In this document: in pieces, positions 60,849 through 64,000 of the stretch
Numbering within the stretch: the stretch's first letter is position 1
How the letters are laid out: every line of letters begins with the position of its first letter
NCBI GenBank assembly: GCA_021788625.1
Contig: JAJYKL010000009.1
Span: 1-64,000 of the forward strand
Origin: Chloroflexota bacterium
Lineage (GTDB): Bacteria > Chloroflexota > Anaerolineae > J036 > Brachytrichaceae
Direction of reading: 5' to 3'
DNA: 64,000 nucleotides
Program-made: the position numbers and the translations under genes
The notes under the pieces: model-generated
The model's input: the letters and a program-made list of their open reading frames with translations, nothing else
Told to the model about the DNA's origin: nothing
Database searches by the model: none

Positions 60849-61694
60849 ATGCCTGCTGTACCCATGAAGTCACTCCTGGAAACAGGTGTGCACTTTGGCC
60901 ATCGCACCAAGCGATGGAATCCCAAGATGAAGCCGTACATCTTCACCGAGCGGAACGGTGTTCACATCATCGACCTGCAACAGACCATTACTGCCATCGA
61001 CACGGCTGCCAACCTGATTCGCGATATCGTTTCCAAGGGCGGCTCGGTTTTGTTTATTGGCACCAAGAGGCAGGCGCAGGAACCGATCTCCTTGCAGGCG
61101 CAACGTGCCGGCCAACCCTTCATCACAGAACGTTTCCTGGGCGGCACCCTCACCAATTGGCGCACCATCAAGTCTCGTCTCGACCGACTGGCCGAGCTGG
61201 AAGCCATGAAAGAACGCGGTGAATTCGAGCGCTTCACCAAGAAAGAAGGTTTGCTGCGCACGCGCGAGATCGACAAATTAAACCGCCGCATGGGGGGTAT
61301 CAAGGCACTGCGACGTTTGCCCGACGCGCTGTTTATCGTGGATGTGTGCCGCGAAGCGAATGCCATCAAAGAGGCGAATAAGTTAAATGTGCCCGTCATT
61401 GCGATGGTGGACACCAACTGCGACCCCGACGGTGTAGACTATGTCATCCCGGCCAACGACGATGCCATCCGTGCGATCAAACTGATCGTGGAGGCGATGG
61501 CAAATGCTGCATTGGAAGGGCTGGCCTTACGTAAGGGCGGTGAAGGAGAAGGCGGTGAGCCAGTTGTGGAGACCGAGCGCCAGCAACTGGGCGAGGAGAC
61601 ACTGGAGCGGATCCGTGCAGGCGAGCTTAAAGTAGAAGACGAATCGGTTTTGCGGTCCTTTGACCCGGGTCTGGACGACAGCGAAGGAGCTTGA
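60849..61694 (+). CDS. rpsB: 30S ribosomal protein S2
   Basis: [56 protein letters not shown]. Confidence 0.96.
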   Translation: MPAVPMKSLLETGVHFGHRTKRWNPKMKPYIFTERNGVHIIDLQQTITAIDTAANLIRDIVSKGGSVLFIGTKRQAQEPISLQAQRAGQPFITERFLGGTLTNWRTIKSRLDRLAELEAMKERGEFERFTKKEGLLRTREIDKLNRRMGGIKALRRLPDALFIVDVCREANAIKEANKLNVPVIAMVDTNCDPDGVDYVIPANDDAIRAIKLIVEAMANAALEGLALRKGGEGEGGEPVVETERQQLGEETLERIRAGELKVEDESVLRSFDPGLDDSEGA

Positions 61695-61695
61695 C

Positions 61696-62289
61696 ATGGC
61701 AACAGCTGAACAGATTCGTATTTTGCGCGAGCAGACTGGTGCGGGCGTACTGGACTGCAAGAAAGCGCTCGAGATGCATAATGGTGATGCGGAGAAAGCC
61801 GCGAGCTGGCTGCGTGAGCAGGGATTGGCTGCGGCGGCTAAAAAAGCGTCTCGTGAGGCACACGACGGGCGTGTGGAAGCCTATTCGCACCTGGGTGGGC
61901 GCCTGGCCGTACTGGTCGAAGTTAATTGCGAGACGGACTTCGTCGCCCGCACACCTGAATTCAAGACCCTGGCACACGACCTTGCTCTGCAGATTGCCTC
62001 CACCGCACCGGAATACGTCAGTAAAACCGATGTACCCGCCGATGTGATTGAAGCAAAGAAGGCACAGTTTAAGCAGGAAGCCATCGAGGAGGGTAAACGG
62101 CCGGAAATTGCTGAGCGCATTGCCACGGGTAGAATGGACAAATACTATCAGGACGCCTGTCTGATGGAGCAGCCGTTTGTGAAAGACGACAAGGTGAAGG
62201 TGGTGGATTTGGTCAAGAACGCCATTGCCAGTATTGGTGAAAATATCGTTGTACGTAGATTTGTCAGGTACGAAGTGGGCGGGCAGTAG
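61696..62289 (+). CDS. tsf: Elongation factor Ts
   Basis: MATAEQIRILREQTGAGVLDCKKALEMHNGDAEKAASWLREQG..VEVNCETDFVAR. Confidence 0.95.
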   Translation: MATAEQIRILREQTGAGVLDCKKALEMHNGDAEKAASWLREQGLAAAAKKASREAHDGRVEAYSHLGGRLAVLVEVNCETDFVARTPEFKTLAHDLALQIASTAPEYVSKTDVPADVIEAKKAQFKQEAIEEGKRPEIAERIATGRMDKYYQDACLMEQPFVKDDKVKVVDLVKNAIASIGENIVVRRFVRYEVGGQ

Positions 62290-62302
62290 CCCGACCGGAG
62301 AT

Positions 62303-62329
62303 AAAAAGGGCATTCACATGCCCTTTTTT
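62303..62329 (+). terminator. Intrinsic terminator downstream of tsf
   Basis: AAAAAGGGCAT-tcac-ATGCCCTTTTTT. Confidence 0.85.
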
Positions 62330-62372
62330 GTTATATACGATAGGGGCAAGCTGTTGAAGGAGCCAATGAAGC

Positions 62373-63098
62373 ATGAGCACAAACGTACCCAAATATAAAC
62401 GCATACTGTTGAAAATCGGCGGCGAAGCATTTGCAGGGCCGGGCGGTGTAGGAATAGTGCCGCACCTGGCGGATGAGGTGGCAGCCAAGGTCAAGTCTGT
62501 CCGCCAACTGGGAGTGCAAGTGGCTATCGTCCTGGGCGCCGGCAACTGGTGGCGCGGCAAAGATGGCATTGCCCATGGCATGGACCGCTCGACGGCGGAC
62601 CACATCGGAATGCTGGCAACCGTAATGAATGCTTTAGCTTTACGCGACGCCTTTGAACGCATGGGCATGGCGGCGCGGGTGCAGACAGCTTTCGAAATTC
62701 GATCGGTTGCTGAACCGTATATACGCTTGAGGGCAATTCGCCACCTGGAGAAAGATCGGATCGTTATTCTGGGAGCTGGCACGGGCAACCCTTACTTCAC
62801 CACCGATACGGCAGGTGCTTTGCGCGCCATGGAGATTGGCTGCAATATTATGATCAAGGCTACCAAGGTGGATGGAGTCTATAACACCGACCCGCGCCAG
62901 GACCCGAACGCAGAACGTTATGATACTTTAACTTACCTGAACGCACTGAATATGCATGTAGGCGTAATCGACGGAACAGCCATTACCCTTTGCATGGAAA
63001 ACGATATGCCTATACTGGTGCTGGATTTATGGCAACCAAATTGTCTGGAACGAGCTGTGCTGGGTGATAAGATAGGTACGCTTATCTACGGCAGATGA
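62373..63098 (+). CDS. pyrH: Uridylate kinase
   Basis: [64 protein letters not shown]. Confidence 0.95.
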   Translation: MSTNVPKYKRILLKIGGEAFAGPGGVGIVPHLADEVAAKVKSVRQLGVQVAIVLGAGNWWRGKDGIAHGMDRSTADHIGMLATVMNALALRDAFERMGMAARVQTAFEIRSVAEPYIRLRAIRHLEKDRIVILGAGTGNPYFTTDTAGALRAMEIGCNIMIKATKVDGVYNTDPRQDPNAERYDTLTYLNALNMHVGVIDGTAITLCMENDMPILVLDLWQPNCLERAVLGDKIGTLIYGR

Positions 63099-63222
63099 AT
63101 TTATGTTATGTGCTGGCATGATTGACCTGTTTGGATGGTGCCATACTTCTGTATGATAGTATTTGGCAGGATTCATGCGGATGGCGGTAGATTTCCGAAT
63201 CTACGATCTGGAGGATATAACC

Positions 63223-63789
63223 ATGGCTGATGAGATCAAGCGGATAGTTAGTGACGCTGAAAAGGTAATGCAAAAAACACTGGAAGCAATGGAAGGCGAC
63301 TTCGCTTCCATTCGCACAGGCCGCGCATCTCCTCATCTGGTAGACAAATTGCAGGTCGATTACCACGGCACGCACGTGCCTCTCCAGCAACTCGCATCGA
63401 TCAGCACGCCTGAAGCACAAAAGTTGATGATACGTCCTTTCGATCCGGGTACCCTGAAGCTGATCGAAAAATCAATCCAGACATCAGACATTAACCTGAC
63501 GCCTATCAACGATGGAAAGGTCATAATGCTCACCATCCCGCCATTAACGCAGGAGCGTCGCAAGGAGCTGGCAAAGGTAGTCAGCAGGCGGGTGGAAGAG
63601 GCTAAGGTCTCACTACGGAATCACCGGCGTGACAGTATGGAGAAGCTAAAAGGTTTGGAAGACGGCGATAAAATCAACGAAGATCAACACAAGAGGGGGA
63701 AGCAAGACCTGGAAGCTTTAATCCATAAGTACTCGGCCAAAGCTGATGAGGCTGGTGGCCGTAAGGAGAAGGAAATTCTGGAGATGTGA
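63223..63789 (+). CDS. frr: Ribosome recycling factor
   Basis: MADEIKRIVSDAEKVMQKTLEAMEGDFASIRTGRASPHLVDKLQVDYHGTHVPLQQLASISTPEAQKLMIRPFD. Confidence 0.95.
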   Translation: MADEIKRIVSDAEKVMQKTLEAMEGDFASIRTGRASPHLVDKLQVDYHGTHVPLQQLASISTPEAQKLMIRPFDPGTLKLIEKSIQTSDINLTPINDGKVIMLTIPPLTQERRKELAKVVSRRVEEAKVSLRNHRRDSMEKLKGLEDGDKINEDQHKRGKQDLEALIHKYSAKADEAGGRKEKEILEM

Positions 63790-63853
63790 AAGTCTCTGGA
63801 TTTTCTAAAGGGCAATCTTGTAGATTGTTCTACCATGATGGTTCGTGAGACTT

Positions 63854-64000
63854 ATGGCTACACCATTTGCGACAGTTAACCAAACTCTGGCTCGCGAGCG
63901 AGCTGCTTCGGTCCAGGCAAGTACCCGGGTGCCATACCACGTTGCCATCATCATGGATGGCAACGGTCGCTGGGCGCGTAAACGGAATTTGCCCCGCATC
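63854..64000 (+). CDS. uppS: Isoprenyl (undecaprenyl) diphosphate synthase, truncated at window edge
   Basis: [39 protein letters not shown]-terminal signature [10 protein letters not shown]. Confidence 0.9.
   Translation, partial: MATPFATVNQTLARERAASVQASTRVPYHVAIIMDGNGRWARKRNLPRI

Overview
This 64 kb window reads as a bacterial chromosome segment. The gene content (F420 genes, SH3b and WD40 lipoproteins, MoxR modules) suggests Chloroflexota, but that placement is inference only. Most of it is ordinary housekeeping sequence: sodB, gyrB, thrC-thrB, pyrB, pgeF/yfiH, cofD-cofC, a long aromatic amino acid operon (34.7-45.7 kb), xerC/D, an ECF sigma/anti-sigma pair, two MoxR-ATPase modules, and rpsB-tsf-pyrH-frr-uppS at the right end. 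One tRNA-Arg(CCT) is present on the minus strand. The observations most worth follow-up are: (1) an unlisted ORF at 34690-34815 encoding a Tyr/Phe/Trp-dense leader peptide (SYFGYFGYYGYFTW), followed by a strong terminator hairpin ahead of aroH and two DAHP synthases, which looks like classic aromatic amino acid attenuation; (2) a lipoprotein guanyl-specific RNase overlapping a barstar-family gene with a C-terminal extension; (3) a glycyl radical enzyme with an unusual GCHW active-site Cys context, next to an aldehyde dehydrogenase and with no visible activase; (4) two GAAC-RNRY-GTTC sites resembling the Gram-positive LexA box upstream of a small ORF; (5) ISAs1-type remnants, one of which has fused N- and C-terminal parts of the transposase without the catalytic core; (6) a frameshifted DinB pseudogene; and (7) an organised 22-bp repeat cluster. 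No CRISPR array was seen.
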